DNA of 43,587 nt, taken from NCBI GenBank assembly GCA_016278485.1, contig JADQBT010000029.1:1-43587 (forward strand), read 5' to 3'. A model generated the notes under the pieces. It made no database searches. It was not told the origin of the DNA and saw only the letters and a program-made list of their open reading frames with translations. The stretch comes from Halanaerobiales bacterium (GTDB lineage Bacteria; Bacillota; Halanaerobiia; Halanaerobiales; Halanaerobiaceae). Positions within the stretch are counted from its first letter, which is position 1. Every line of letters starts with the position of its first letter. This document shows positions 26,202 through 35,824 of this stretch, one piece after another. Made by a program: the position numbers and the translations under genes.

Positions 26202-27119
26202 CTAATGACATTCTTCATAATAAGGACAATCATTATAACATTCTTCATATGTTCCAGGGTCATTCTCTTCATATATCATTCTCATCTTATCATCTCTTCT
26301 TTCAATAAATTTTTGCCTTAACTCATCATTGATAATAAATAGCTCTCTGTCAATCAATATACGATTTTCTTTGAATGTAGGATATACAACACAACCTAAA
26401 TTAACAGGAAATGAATACAAAGCTTCCATAACAATCGCATAACCTGTAATACTTAATTTATGAAATTCATTTTTTCTTCCAAATTTAGTATCAACAATCA
26501 TTGGTTCAGAAAAATTAATAGCATCTGTGCTTAAATATGGACTCAAACCAAGAAAAGAACCATTTAATTTTTGTTCAACAACAACTGGCAAAACTTGATA
26601 CACCAATGCATCTATGCCAACATAAGGTTGTGAAGCTAACACTTCCTGAATCCTATAATTAACCCTTTGCTTCTCGAACTCCCAAAGACTAATAATCTTT
26701 TCTTTTGCTTTTTGCTCATTACATTTATCTAGTTTGCAAGAATTTAATAATCTTAAGACAATTGTTTCTTCTAATGAAAACAACTTATTTTTCCCTATTT
26801 CATCAATTTTATGATGATATAATTCTTTCTTGCAATAAGTAATAAACTCCTTAATAGTTTTATGCATTATCCCTCCAACAAGCATTTTGCAATTAGCTGA
26901 AAAATATTTATTCATTACTTTTTTTAAATATAGGTCTCTGTCTGTCAAACAATAGTTATTTGCTATTTCAGCTACACCAAGTTTGAAACTATAAATTGGC
27001 TCTAAAGGAGGCTTATGCCAATTCCATCCTCGTAAATCATAATCAATATAAGTATCTCTTGATTGGGGTATTAAATATTTATGTAGATATAATTTTTCTT
27101 CTTCATTTAAAAAATACAT
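26202..27119 (-). CDS. csa1: Csa1-like Cas4-family nuclease (second Cas4 type)
   Basis: A 305-residue protein resembling Csa1/Cas4-like iron-sulfur nucleases of adaptation modules, best known from type I-A loci. Seen are Cys57 and the C-terminal CYNDCPYYEECH (Cys294, Cys298, Cys304) as four candidate cluster ligands, His86 in GGIMHKTIKEF, and a RecB-type core LSTDAINF (Asp200), IVDTKFG (Asp210-x-Lys212) and KLSITGYA. It overlaps the cas4 stop codon by one base (TAATG), so it is coupled to cas4, and it is the cas gene next to the leader. Likely role: trimming and orienting prespacers with Cas4. Subfamily call is moderately certain; nuclease-family membership is firmer. Confidence 0.75.
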   Translation of the reverse strand: MYFLNEEEKLYLHKYLIPQSRDTYIDYDLRGWNWHKPPLEPIYSFKLGVAEIANNYCLTDRDLYLKKVMNKYFSANCKMLVGGIMHKTIKEFITYCKKELYHHKIDEIGKNKLFSLEETIVLRLLNSCKLDKCNEQKAKEKIISLWEFEKQRVNYRIQEVLASQPYVGIDALVYQVLPVVVEQKLNGSFLGLSPYLSTDAINFSEPMIVDTKFGRKNEFHKLSITGYAIVMEALYSFPVNLGCVVYPTFKENRILIDRELFIINDELRQKFIERRDDKMRMIYEENDPGTYEECYNDCPYYEECH

Positions 27120-27700
27120 TATATATCACCACAATAATTTTGATATTCACAATCTTTACATTTTTTCCATCCTAAAACTTTTTTAGGATAACGTTCATCA
27201 CTAATCATTTGCCTTATGTTAAAAATTATCTCTTTTACTTTCTCTCTAAGGCTATCTGTGTTTTTATATGAATAACTGTCCTTTTTGGGTATAATATGTA
27301 TAATCCCTTTTCGTACAGGCATCTGATAAACATCTTCCAAAATAATCATATAAGCTGCCAATTGGTATTTATGATTTAAACCAGGCCTGGATAATGTATA
27401 TTTCATTTCAATAGGAATCAACTCTCTTTCCTTCTTTACTAACATATCTAATTTTCCACTCAAAGCATATTTTTTCGAAAAAACTCTATGTTTAAATAAT
27501 TTTTCTCCATGGTCTAAGTCATATCTTTTTAAAGTTCGTCTCTTTTCTAACTGGTCTACTATATCATGTTGCTCTTTCCCAAAATTCATTTTAAAAGTAT
27601 TTTTCTTTTTTACAGGTTGACAATATGTATAAAAAATTATTCGGGGGCAATATATATATTGTTTAATATCAGTTACATTAATTGTTAATTTACTAGACAT
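27119..27700 (-). CDS. cas4: CRISPR-associated exonuclease Cas4
   Basis: A 193-residue PD-(D/E)xK exonuclease with an iron-sulfur cluster that helps select PAM-bearing prespacers. Cys18 in QYIYCPR and the C-terminal CKDCEYQNYC (Cys181, Cys184, Cys190) are the four cluster ligands. Catalytic residues are His45 in GKEQH, Asp85 in SGKLDML, Glu98-x-Lys100 in PIEMKYT and Gln113. The ATG overlaps the end of cas2 by eight bases. Confidence 0.95.
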   Translation of the reverse strand: MSSKLTINVTDIKQYIYCPRIIFYTYCQPVKKKNTFKMNFGKEQHDIVDQLEKRRTLKRYDLDHGEKLFKHRVFSKKYALSGKLDMLVKKERELIPIEMKYTLSRPGLNHKYQLAAYMIILEDVYQMPVRKGIIHIIPKKDSYSYKNTDSLREKVKEIIFNIRQMISDERYPKKVLGWKKCKDCEYQNYCGDI

Positions 27701-27938
27701 TTATAATTTCCTTTTTTAAGTTCATATCTTTAGAGCAAATTGGATAAAGCTGAATATCTCCATCATTATCTTTAAGCGTCTTTACCAATTTCAAATGAAG
27801 CTCCTCCCTAAGATTTACACTTAATTTGCCTAAAAATGCACTCCATTGAATTCTACGCAAACCATAATCTTTACAGACCTCTGCTATCCTATTTCTTATT
27901 TTATCTTCAGTAATATCATAAATTACAAGTGTATGCAT
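27693..27938 (-). CDS. cas2: CRISPR-associated endoribonuclease-fold protein Cas2
   Basis: An 81-residue ferredoxin-fold protein. It begins MHTLVIYDITEDKIRNRI with the conserved Asp after the first strand, and has LRRIQWSAFLGKLS in the middle. It bridges two Cas1 dimers during spacer integration. ATG 27938 is chosen because it has GGGAG upstream at eight bases and matches the usual Cas2 start. It begins one base after the cas1 stop codon. Confidence 0.95.
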   Translation of the reverse strand: MHTLVIYDITEDKIRNRIAEVCKDYGLRRIQWSAFLGKLSVNLREELHLKLVKTLKDNDGDIQLYPICSKDMNLKKEIINV

Positions 27939-27939
27939 C

Positions 27940-28950
27940 TTACCAACTCCCAACAAATGGTTGATATTCTCTCTCTTCTCTCAAATGGGTAGCAACATGC
28001 CTTGCTTGCCGCTGAATAATTGTTTTAATTTTTTCTTTTTTACCCTCATACTTCTGATAACTAGACAATTTCTTTTTGAGTTTATTTCTTAATTTATATT
28101 TTGTATCTTTACTCAACCTATCTTCTTTAATTATTAATTTGCTACCTCTATTAACAAGGGCAAAGACAGTTTTATCCACAACTTGTTGCCGAAATTCTTC
28201 AATGAAATCTAATACTAGTGACGCTCTTCCAGCCCGATCAACATGCATAAAACCTGCAAATGGATCCAATCCAGCCAAAATAATTGCTCCCTGAACATGG
28301 GAATATAGTATTGCATAACCGTAATTAAGCATTGAATTAACTAAATCAGTTGCCCCTCTAGTTTTTCTACCAGAAAACTTAGTTTCTTCTGGTAATACTT
28401 TCATTATTGTCTGCCAATATTTTTTAGCTGCTTGAGCTTCTAAATTCATTATATCTTGCCTTATCTCATCAATATTATTTCCAATTATGGTTTGCATATC
28501 AGCAGCGATTTTTTCAACATCCTCAATTCGTTCGCACATGAAGTTATATATTTCTGGCTCTCTCTTTTTACGATATTTACTCATATATTTTAATAAATTA
28601 ATTTGATTTTGTACTTTGCCAGAAACAAATGATCTAGCTAATTTTACCCCAATTTGATTTTCATATGCTATGAGTTGTGCTCTTCTGGTTTTTACAGTTC
28701 CTTGCAAAAATGGAGAACTAATTTTTGCATAAGGTTCATTTCTAAAGTTTAAAAAATCAATTTGAATTCCTCTCTTCATACACTCTTCAATTGCATCTGT
28801 TGAAAGGCTTATTCCTCTGGAAGATATAATTACTCTTTTCACTTTAAATAAAGGTTCTTCTTTAATAGTTTTTTTCTTCTCTTTAATGACTAACCTTTCG
28901 CTTTTTTTACCCAGAAACTGCCCATATTTAGTTAAGTGTAATTCTGTCAT
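27940..28950 (-). CDS. cas1: CRISPR integrase Cas1
   Basis: The spacer integrase, 336 residues from ATG 28950 (GGAGGG seven bases upstream; the TTG at 28965 overlaps that site and is rejected). The metal site is complete: Glu171 in NLEAQAAKKYW, His236 in GFMHVDRAGR and acidic residues in LVLDFIEEFR. N-terminal beta domain and C-terminal helical domain are both of normal size, followed by a basic tail. It is followed directly by cas2. Confidence 0.97.
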   Translation of the reverse strand: MTELHLTKYGQFLGKKSERLVIKEKKKTIKEEPLFKVKRVIISSRGISLSTDAIEECMKRGIQIDFLNFRNEPYAKISSPFLQGTVKTRRAQLIAYENQIGVKLARSFVSGKVQNQINLLKYMSKYRKKREPEIYNFMCERIEDVEKIAADMQTIIGNNIDEIRQDIMNLEAQAAKKYWQTIMKVLPEETKFSGRKTRGATDLVNSMLNYGYAILYSHVQGAIILAGLDPFAGFMHVDRAGRASLVLDFIEEFRQQVVDKTVFALVNRGSKLIIKEDRLSKDTKYKLRNKLKKKLSSYQKYEGKKEKIKTIIQRQARHVATHLREEREYQPFVGSW

Positions 28951-28977
28951 CAACAGACCCTCCAACAGTATATTTTA

Positions 28978-29931
28978 TTAACTTAATACTTGAAAATTAC
29001 CCTGGCCAAATACTGTGTTTTTTCCAATGTGAATATATTGAGCTATAATTAAATAAGGCAAAAATTGTTTTATATCACCTTGATATGTAATCATTCCTGT
29101 AAATCCCTGCATATCAATTTTTTGTTGTTGTTTGTTTGAGTATCTAAACCACTGTTTCCACTCTAAATTTTCATTAACAATCACTATTTCAGTTGCTTTA
29201 TCAAGATAATCTTTAAAATATATATCCATTTCTTCTCCATAGAAAGCAGCTAAAGTTGATAGTCTTCTAAATAAGTTTCTCATTAAAATATTAAATTCTA
29301 AGCTTTTTTTGATATATTGACCTTTATACTTAAGCAAAGTTGGAGACTTAAAAATAAATGTAACTTTATCTTCTTTATATAAATTAACTTGCTTATTTAT
29401 ATCATCAACACTTATGCTTAATTCTTTATTAACCACTAATTCATCTTTATAATCGTATATTTTAATACTTTTTCCTAAAATGTCATTTATTATCCAAATA
29501 TTACCTAATAAAAATTTGCCGCGATTTGCCCCAATCCCTTTACCTTGTAGATTCCTCCAACTTTCTATTATATAAGGAATAAATTGTTTCATCTCACCAA
29601 ATACATTAATTGTAAACTTAATATTTTCCCCTTGCAAATACTCTGTTTTACCACTTATAGCAGGTTCAATTATAAAAGGTCTTAACTTATTATGAAACCT
29701 TCCTGAAGTTTTCAATTTATCTTTTTCTGTAAGGAAAGGATTAAAAAACAGTGAATATGGACATTTTGAATTAAGGTTACATTTCTCACACTTCATATTA
29801 GCGAAATTACATGATAATTCTCTTAAAGCCTGTCCAAATGCACCCCGGAAAGTCGATCCGGGGTGTTCTGGTAGATTAATATTTTCTAAAGCAACAATAT
29901 TGAATTCAATTGTTGTGATATTTAATTTCAT
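28978..29931 (-). CDS. cas6: Cas6-family pre-crRNA endoribonuclease
   Basis: A RAMP-fold protein, 317 residues from ATG 29931 (AGGA about nine bases upstream; an ATG nine bases earlier abuts the site). The N-terminal part has HPGSTFRGAFGQALRELSC and a cysteine cluster KCEKCNLNSKC, typical of the PF10040-type Cas6. The C-terminal QYIHIGKNTVFGQGNFQV is the glycine-rich RNA-binding loop. It should cut at the base of the repeat stem, leaving ACTGAAAG tags. It lies 14-15 bp after cas5 in the operon. Confidence 0.85.
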   Translation of the reverse strand: MKLNITTIEFNIVALENINLPEHPGSTFRGAFGQALRELSCNFANMKCEKCNLNSKCPYSLFFNPFLTEKDKLKTSGRFHNKLRPFIIEPAISGKTEYLQGENIKFTINVFGEMKQFIPYIIESWRNLQGKGIGANRGKFLLGNIWIINDILGKSIKIYDYKDELVVNKELSISVDDINKQVNLYKEDKVTFIFKSPTLLKYKGQYIKKSLEFNILMRNLFRRLSTLAAFYGEEMDIYFKDYLDKATEIVIVNENLEWKQWFRYSNKQQQKIDMQGFTGMITYQGDIKQFLPYLIIAQYIHIGKNTVFGQGNFQVLS

Positions 29932-29945
29932 ATTTATCATCCTAA

Positions 29946-30623
29946 TTAATTGACAATTTTATAATACTGATATCCATCTCCTGATAAAGTTCTTTCTATA
30001 TTAACGAGAAACAAATTCTTATTATAATCTCTTTTTAAACTTTCTGTACTATTATAAATATTAATAGCTGCAAAAGTAGCTTTAGGAGGAATATCTTCAG
30101 TAAATTGAATAATTGATTTATATTCAAAACTAATTTCATCTTCATCCATTAGTTTTAAATAATTTGGATTTAATTCATCTGTTATATTAAATGATTTAAA
30201 TTGCATAAAAGATCCCTTTTTTCCAAAATAGTTTATTCCTATAAATAATTTTTTTAATAATTTAATTTCCGCTTTACTTTGCTCTTTAATATTTATAGAG
30301 ATTTTTAAACTGCCTTTTAAAAAAACATATTCTCTGTAGGCAGGTTTCGAACGACCAACTTTATTTCTTAAATCATTTATTCTTCCAAAAGTCTTATTTA
30401 CTACAGCCTCCTGTGGTAAATAATATTTAATTTTTTTATTTTTAATAAGATTAAATATCATTTTACCTTTTTCTAAATCAAATTTTTGTATGGCTTCAGA
30501 TATCAAAGCCATTTTTACACCAAATGGAGTTGGAAATAACAAAGAAGTAGCCGCTGTATTTGTTGCTTTTATATCTTTAAATGAAAATAATGAAGTTGGT
30601 ATATACTCAGTTTCTAGCCACAT
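29946..30623 (-). CDS. cas5: Cas5-family Cascade subunit
   Basis: A 225-residue RAMP protein. The N-terminal LFSFKDIKATNTAATSLLFPTPFGVKMAL is the Cas5 signature region; a Gly-rich end GDGYQYY closes the domain. It should cap the 5' tag of the crRNA in the surveillance complex. GGGGG precedes the ATG and the gene lies 12 bp after cas7. Sequence is divergent, so the subtype letter is left open. Confidence 0.82.
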   Translation of the reverse strand: MWLETEYIPTSLFSFKDIKATNTAATSLLFPTPFGVKMALISEAIQKFDLEKGKMIFNLIKNKKIKYYLPQEAVVNKTFGRINDLRNKVGRSKPAYREYVFLKGSLKISINIKEQSKAEIKLLKKLFIGINYFGKKGSFMQFKSFNITDELNPNYLKLMDEDEISFEYKSIIQFTEDIPPKATFAAINIYNSTESLKRDYNKNLFLVNIERTLSGDGYQYYKIVN

Positions 30624-30635
30624 TATAACTACCCC

Positions 30636-31592
30636 CTAACCTTCTTTAACACCGTAAGGAACAGTATTATTAATTAAATTTTTAATAATTTCAGCAAACT
30701 CACCCATTGATTTAAATTCTTTTAATTCAACATTCTCTCCAATATCATTTAATGTATTACAAATAGAGTCAATTTCATTTTTATAATTCGGATTTAAAGC
30801 ACTTATTGTAGGGGCTGGAACTGAACTATAACTAACACTTACTACACCTTCAAAACTTGTCATATGTGGAGCCTGAGTGTTCCGCATTGCCCCTTCTGGA
30901 GAGTAATATGTTAACATAATTGATTTAAGAAGTGCCTTGTATCTATTAATTGCTTTCTCTCTATCCAATACATACTCCTTTGAAATATCATTATAAGAAA
31001 TTCTAGCAATCTCTAAGTTGTTTACTACTGCATATTGACCAGAATTCAAAGGCCGATAGAAAATATTCTGTCCTTCATTTTTACCAGTTCCTTCTGTTTT
31101 TTCTAAATTAGAATATTTAACATGGAATAAGTTTTCCGAATTAAATTCTTCAGGTATAGCCACCAACCAACCAAATTCTACTATTGAGTCTCTACCAATG
31201 TTTTTGTTATTATTTGTGATTAGGATTCCTTCCATATCATCAATAACGCACATTTCAATCATTTTATTTACTATATCTGATTTGCTATCAGCATCTTTAG
31301 TAAAACTATCAAAGTCATCATCGATAGTAATTCTATTTGCATCAAATTTTTGACATCCCTTACACATTGGCAGTTTTTCATTTCCTTCAGCTACCTTGAA
31401 TAAGTGACTAGCCTGAATATGTTTCAACATATCACCAGATACAGCATTAACCGTTGCTAGTTTTCCGGCTCCATCTGTAATAGTGACATTTCTTGTTGTC
31501 AATTGATTTCCTTCTGACTTTTCATTATTTAAGTCGTGAAGATTCAAACCGACTTTTCCATTAATTGAAATAGAATATACTCTTTTATTCAT
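30636..31592 (-). CDS. cas7: Cas7 backbone subunit, DevR/Csa2 family
   Basis: A 318-residue RAMP protein of the DevR/Cst2/Csa2 group: MNKRVYSISINGKVGLNLHDLN, then RNVTITDGAGK and AVSGDMLKHIQASHL. A CKGC pair (Cys77, Cys80) may bind zinc with nearby residues. Several copies would coat the crRNA. The strong GGAGGAG ribosome site lies inside the end of the preceding gene, fitting the high copy number needed. Confidence 0.93.
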   Translation of the reverse strand: MNKRVYSISINGKVGLNLHDLNNEKSEGNQLTTRNVTITDGAGKLATVNAVSGDMLKHIQASHLFKVAEGNEKLPMCKGCQKFDANRITIDDDFDSFTKDADSKSDIVNKMIEMCVIDDMEGILITNNNKNIGRDSIVEFGWLVAIPEEFNSENLFHVKYSNLEKTEGTGKNEGQNIFYRPLNSGQYAVVNNLEIARISYNDISKEYVLDREKAINRYKALLKSIMLTYYSPEGAMRNTQAPHMTSFEGVVSVSYSSVPAPTISALNPNYKNEIDSICNTLNDIGENVELKEFKSMGEFAEIIKNLINNTVPYGVKEG

Positions 31593-31593
31593 T

Positions 31594-33450
31594 TTATTCT
31601 CCTCCTTTTATTTCTTCTACTTTTTCATCTTTACCAAATCCATAAGCAAGTAACATATTTCCAATAATCTTGGAATCATACCCATCAATTAAAGTAACTA
31701 AATCCTCCATATCTTTAGTAGATAAATTTGAGCGCATAGGATTTTTATTATGAAAATTATCTAATCCATTTTCATTATTATAATTTGCCATAAACTCTGA
31801 TAGTTTTGTAATTAGGGTATCTTTATTTAAAGATGATCTTCTAATGCTCTGTAGTAAACCAAACTTGATTTTTTTCTTTTTATTTAGGTATATTGGTACC
31901 AATGTACTATTTCTAATCGCTTTAGCAAAATTTTTAAATCCTTCATTAGCAAGGATTACTGAATAACTACCTCCACTAACATTTTCTAATTTACCCATAA
32001 TAAATTCAACACTCCTTTTCGAATAAATTTTGACTCCATCATTATTTCCAAGCCTTTTCATAGCCAGCAATGCATGTTGATAATAAAAGTTTAATAGGTA
32101 ATCAACTCTTTCAGTTGTTAAAAAATTATATAACTCCTGAAAAATTTTTATATCTTCATTTTTATCGTCGATAGGTGTAATTAAATCCTTAATTTCCTGG
32201 AATACCTTAGTAAATTCCACTTTATCTTCTTTCGTATCTAACATAATCCAATTGGGAACATTTAGATCAAAAATATTTTTAATAATATGATTCTGTCCCA
32301 TATCAACTAAATAAACATTTTTTAATCCTACAATATAATTATTAAGAACCGTTCTTCTTCTCTTTCTTGTGTTTTGATTGAATTCTTCCAATTTATTAAG
32401 TAAATTAATTATAAAATCACTCAAAAAAAGAATATTTTGCTTTTCTAGAGTGTTACCCGGATTATAGTTATTAATCAAATTAACATGTAAATTATCGAAC
32501 TTATCCAATCGAACTTGATTTGGAGAAATTACTGAGTATAATTTATTACCTGATTGCATTCCTTGTAGAATTAAAGATTTATAAAAACCAATTAAAATAA
32601 GGAATAATTTTATCCAATTTTCAGAAGTATTTTTAGGAGAGATGTTGGAATCAGAAGACACATCGTCAATATTAATTCCCTTAACTCTTTTGGGCAATAA
32701 ACTACTTAATGCATTATGGCTTGAAGTAAAATCTAATTTTGCATCACTATAAATTTGCTTTATAACTTTATTTTCTTCAAGATTATTCTCTGATTTTCCA
32801 AGCTCATGTTTAATTAATTTTTTAACTTTATTCCTTTTACTCCAGTGAAAATTTTCAAATTTTAAAAATAAATTATCCAACATAGGTTCTATTTTTAATA
32901 GTTCCTGTCTGGTCAAATTAATTTTTATAATTTCTTTGAATTTTTCAAGTTGTATTTTTTCAAATAATTTGTCCATTTTTTTATTTAATTCTAAATAATC
33001 TACTCCAGCTTTATTGAAATGTTCTAGTATAGTATAAACAAGCTCACCAAAATGATCTTTGATACTATATAAATCATTCATTATTTTATTACTTAATGGT
33101 ATGCCTGTTGACTGCCTTATTAAAGCTGATTTTCTTTTATTATCTGACCATTCTTTATATTTCTCTTCAACTGTAAAATCTATAACATCTCCAGTGTAAT
33201 TTGGTCTTTGATCCATTTTTTTATAATAAATTAATGGATATAAAGTTTTAAAATTTATTTTTTTAAAATATGATTTCTTCAATTCCTTTTCATTTTCCAC
33301 AACATAAAAAGATCCCTTATTCTTTATCCAAATGTTCACATCCTCGATAGAATTTTGATGGAATACCTCTTTCGCTATTTCTGCAACTCCTCTAGCCATT
33401 AGAATATCACTATAATCTCCTTCAACTTTTTTCACAAAAAAACTTTTCAT
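31594..33450 (-). CDS. Cas8-like large subunit of the type I effector
   Basis: A large protein of about 618 residues between cas3 and cas7, the standard place for the Cas8 subunit that reads the PAM and recruits Cas3. The N-terminal region (about 1-110) is followed by mostly helical, lysine-rich sequence; the C-terminal 150 residues could supply the small-subunit role since no separate cas11-like gene is present. No cysteine occurs anywhere, so the CxxC zinc fingers of many Cas8a/b proteins are missing. ATG 33450 has GGGTGA five bases upstream; an ATG at 33462 is possible. Identification is by position and composition; the family is not recognised from motifs. Confidence 0.7.
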   Translation of the reverse strand: MKSFFVKKVEGDYSDILMARGVAEIAKEVFHQNSIEDVNIWIKNKGSFYVVENEKELKKSYFKKINFKTLYPLIYYKKMDQRPNYTGDVIDFTVEEKYKEWSDNKRKSALIRQSTGIPLSNKIMNDLYSIKDHFGELVYTILEHFNKAGVDYLELNKKMDKLFEKIQLEKFKEIIKINLTRQELLKIEPMLDNLFLKFENFHWSKRNKVKKLIKHELGKSENNLEENKVIKQIYSDAKLDFTSSHNALSSLLPKRVKGINIDDVSSDSNISPKNTSENWIKLFLILIGFYKSLILQGMQSGNKLYSVISPNQVRLDKFDNLHVNLINNYNPGNTLEKQNILFLSDFIINLLNKLEEFNQNTRKRRRTVLNNYIVGLKNVYLVDMGQNHIIKNIFDLNVPNWIMLDTKEDKVEFTKVFQEIKDLITPIDDKNEDIKIFQELYNFLTTERVDYLLNFYYQHALLAMKRLGNNDGVKIYSKRSVEFIMGKLENVSGGSYSVILANEGFKNFAKAIRNSTLVPIYLNKKKKIKFGLLQSIRRSSLNKDTLITKLSEFMANYNNENGLDNFHNKNPMRSNLSTKDMEDLVTLIDGYDSKIIGNMLLAYGFGKDEKVEEIKGGE

Positions 33451-33463
33451 TTTGTCACCCATT

Positions 33464-35824
33464 TCATTGATTTAACTTTTTAGTAGCTCTTTGGTCAGCC
33501 AATCTCAAAACTCTTATTAATAAAAAATAAAACAAATATTCTTCCGTAGTTCTTATATTTATTTGTTCAGATAAATCATTTATTTCCTCGCCTAAATTTA
33601 ATTTCAAAAACAACTTATCCATTTTTTGACCTAAATATTTTTTTAACTTAATGTTACTAAAAAACTTATCATTTATTTCTTCTAAATATTTTTTTGCATC
33701 ATCTGAAATCTCATATGAATTTACTTTATTAAGTTTAATTGAGTGATGAGAAATTAAACTTTTAGCAATAATATCAATAATAACATCTTTCTTTTTAATA
33801 AAATCAAATACATAATCCTCTATAACCGATAAAGCTATCCAAAAACTTTCTCCAGCATGTCCTGGTGGCTTTTTTATTCTTTCTCCATGAGCAATAAAAC
33901 GATACTCACTTTTTTTATGAGCTGACTGCCAATTATCTTGCAATTTACCAAGATCATGTGCCCAGATAGTTAATTCAACAATATCATTCAATTGCTGATC
34001 ATCTAATTCGAAACTAATCTTTATAAAATCAATTAAATAACATATTTCTTCAATTAATTTTGGAATTTCCTTTTTTATACTATTAATATGTTGTAAAAAA
34101 CTTTCCTCTTTATAAATATTGTCGAAATCATTTTCTTGTAAATTCTTTGGGAGTCTTTCGAACACACTGCCGGTTTCATTAAATAATAAACCAATTTCTT
34201 TATTATAAGCAAAAAATTGCGAGTTGAGAAGATACAATTCATTTGCATAAATATCTACTGCGCTAATTGTCCTATAAGTATATTTATATTCACTTTCATC
34301 ACTTCTTTCTATTACCTGTTTAACCAGCCAAGATTCAGTCTTATTAGCAATTTTTTTAATTTTGCTCCTTAATGTCCAAGGTGAAATATTTAGGCTTTGA
34401 AAATTATACGGTGAATCCCCATCTTTAATCCAATTTTTAATAATTATATTACAACCAACTATATCTCTAATTAAATCTTTAAACCTATTCTTATCAGGTG
34501 ATTTCCAACTCTCATTTATGAAAGATGATGATGTTATTTCAGTTATCTCTTTTATTTGAGAGTCAATATTTGTTTCCTCACTATAAATTTTATCAATAAT
34601 TTCCTGTGATTTTTCTGGAGTCAAAAAATTATTATTAATATTTTTTAAATATTCAAATGTTTTTAAAGTAACTTCTTCATCATAAGGCAAATATTTATTT
34701 TCACCTTCATTTAAAACATCATAAACATAAACTTCTCCTTTTTCATTCTGATATCGTGCACATCGGCCAATTCTCTGCAAAAATGAATCTATAGATGATA
34801 TTTCAGTATGCATAATATCAGATGTTATATCAATTCCAACTTCAATAACTTGAGTACTTACTAAAATTACATTACTTTCATTATTGCTTTTTGATAATAA
34901 TTTCTTTATTATTTCTTCTTTCTCAAAACGGTCTTTGTCTAAAAATCTGGAATGAATCAAAATTAATTTAATATCATTATTTTTTTTGCTTAATATATTT
35001 TTTAAATCTTTATATATTTTTTGAGCATTATCTACTCGATTACACATTACAATTGATTTTTTTGATCTACTCTCGTTATCTATTTTATTATGTAAATAGA
35101 CAATTTTTTCAGCATTAAGAGAATTAATATCCACATGTATTTTTCTTTCTTTTCCTTTTTGACTAATAATGTCTTTTAAATAGTATTTATCGTCCGCCCT
35201 AATAACTCTAGCATCCAACTTATCAGCCAAATCTCTAGTTCTTTTTTTAGAAAGTGTTGCAGTCATGATACAAAAAGGAACTATTTCTTTTAGTTTCTCC
35301 AATAATAATACTGTTGTTGTATAAGAGCCTTGTAAATCAAATAAATGAAATTCATCAAATATTAAGTATGAAGATAAAATTGCTGCAACATTAATATTTC
35401 CTAGTCGATTAGATAAAGATATTGGCATACTCAAAGCAGATGATAAACTCTGATCAAAAGTTGTAAAAACTAAATCTCCATTAAAATATTTATCTTCTTT
35501 TCTTTCACCAGTTTGAATAGTAATGTCAAATTCATTATTAAAATTACCTTCAGTAATTTCTTCAACTATATCTTTATATAAACTGTTTACAAGAGTCCTG
35601 CGAGGTGTAGAATAAATTAATTTATTAGGAAAAGCAAGTTTTTCTTCTTTAGCAATTATAAAAGGCATAATCGACCCTAGGGTTTTACCTGCTCCTGTAG
35701 GAGCTTGTAGAATGATATTTTCACCATTTAAAATTACTTCAGCAACTTCTTTTTGATAACTGTAAGGCTTAAAAAGATTAATGTTTAAGCCACTTTTAGT
35801 TTTTGAATAATAGTCATAAATCAT
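33464..35824 (-). CDS. cas3: Cas3 helicase-nuclease with C-terminal HD domain
   Basis: A 786-residue protein that would unwind and degrade target DNA after Cascade binding. The superfamily 2 helicase is N-terminal: APTGAGKT (41-48), DEFH (157-160), TAT (188-190) and QRIGRCAR. The HD nuclease is C-terminal: WAHDLGK (His623-Asp624), PPGHAGESFW (His656), SHHS (693-694) and a late Asp (RLAD, 777). This order is opposite to most Cas3 proteins. The ATG at 35824 has no ribosome site. A good AAAGGAG lies further up, eight bases from an in-frame ATT (35842-35840) and closer to a two-codon ATG-AAT-TAA frame, so the true start or coupling is uncertain. Confidence 0.92.
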   Translation of the reverse strand: MIYDYYSKTKSGLNINLFKPYSYQKEVAEVILNGENIILQAPTGAGKTLGSIMPFIIAKEEKLAFPNKLIYSTPRRTLVNSLYKDIVEEITEGNFNNEFDITIQTGERKEDKYFNGDLVFTTFDQSLSSALSMPISLSNRLGNINVAAILSSYLIFDEFHLFDLQGSYTTTVLLLEKLKEIVPFCIMTATLSKKRTRDLADKLDARVIRADDKYYLKDIISQKGKERKIHVDINSLNAEKIVYLHNKIDNESRSKKSIVMCNRVDNAQKIYKDLKNILSKKNNDIKLILIHSRFLDKDRFEKEEIIKKLLSKSNNESNVILVSTQVIEVGIDITSDIMHTEISSIDSFLQRIGRCARYQNEKGEVYVYDVLNEGENKYLPYDEEVTLKTFEYLKNINNNFLTPEKSQEIIDKIYSEETNIDSQIKEITEITSSSFINESWKSPDKNRFKDLIRDIVGCNIIIKNWIKDGDSPYNFQSLNISPWTLRSKIKKIANKTESWLVKQVIERSDESEYKYTYRTISAVDIYANELYLLNSQFFAYNKEIGLLFNETGSVFERLPKNLQENDFDNIYKEESFLQHINSIKKEIPKLIEEICYLIDFIKISFELDDQQLNDIVELTIWAHDLGKLQDNWQSAHKKSEYRFIAHGERIKKPPGHAGESFWIALSVIEDYVFDFIKKKDVIIDIIAKSLISHHSIKLNKVNSYEISDDAKKYLEEINDKFFSNIKLKKYLGQKMDKLFLKLNLGEEINDLSEQINIRTTEEYLFYFLLIRVLRLADQRATKKLNQ

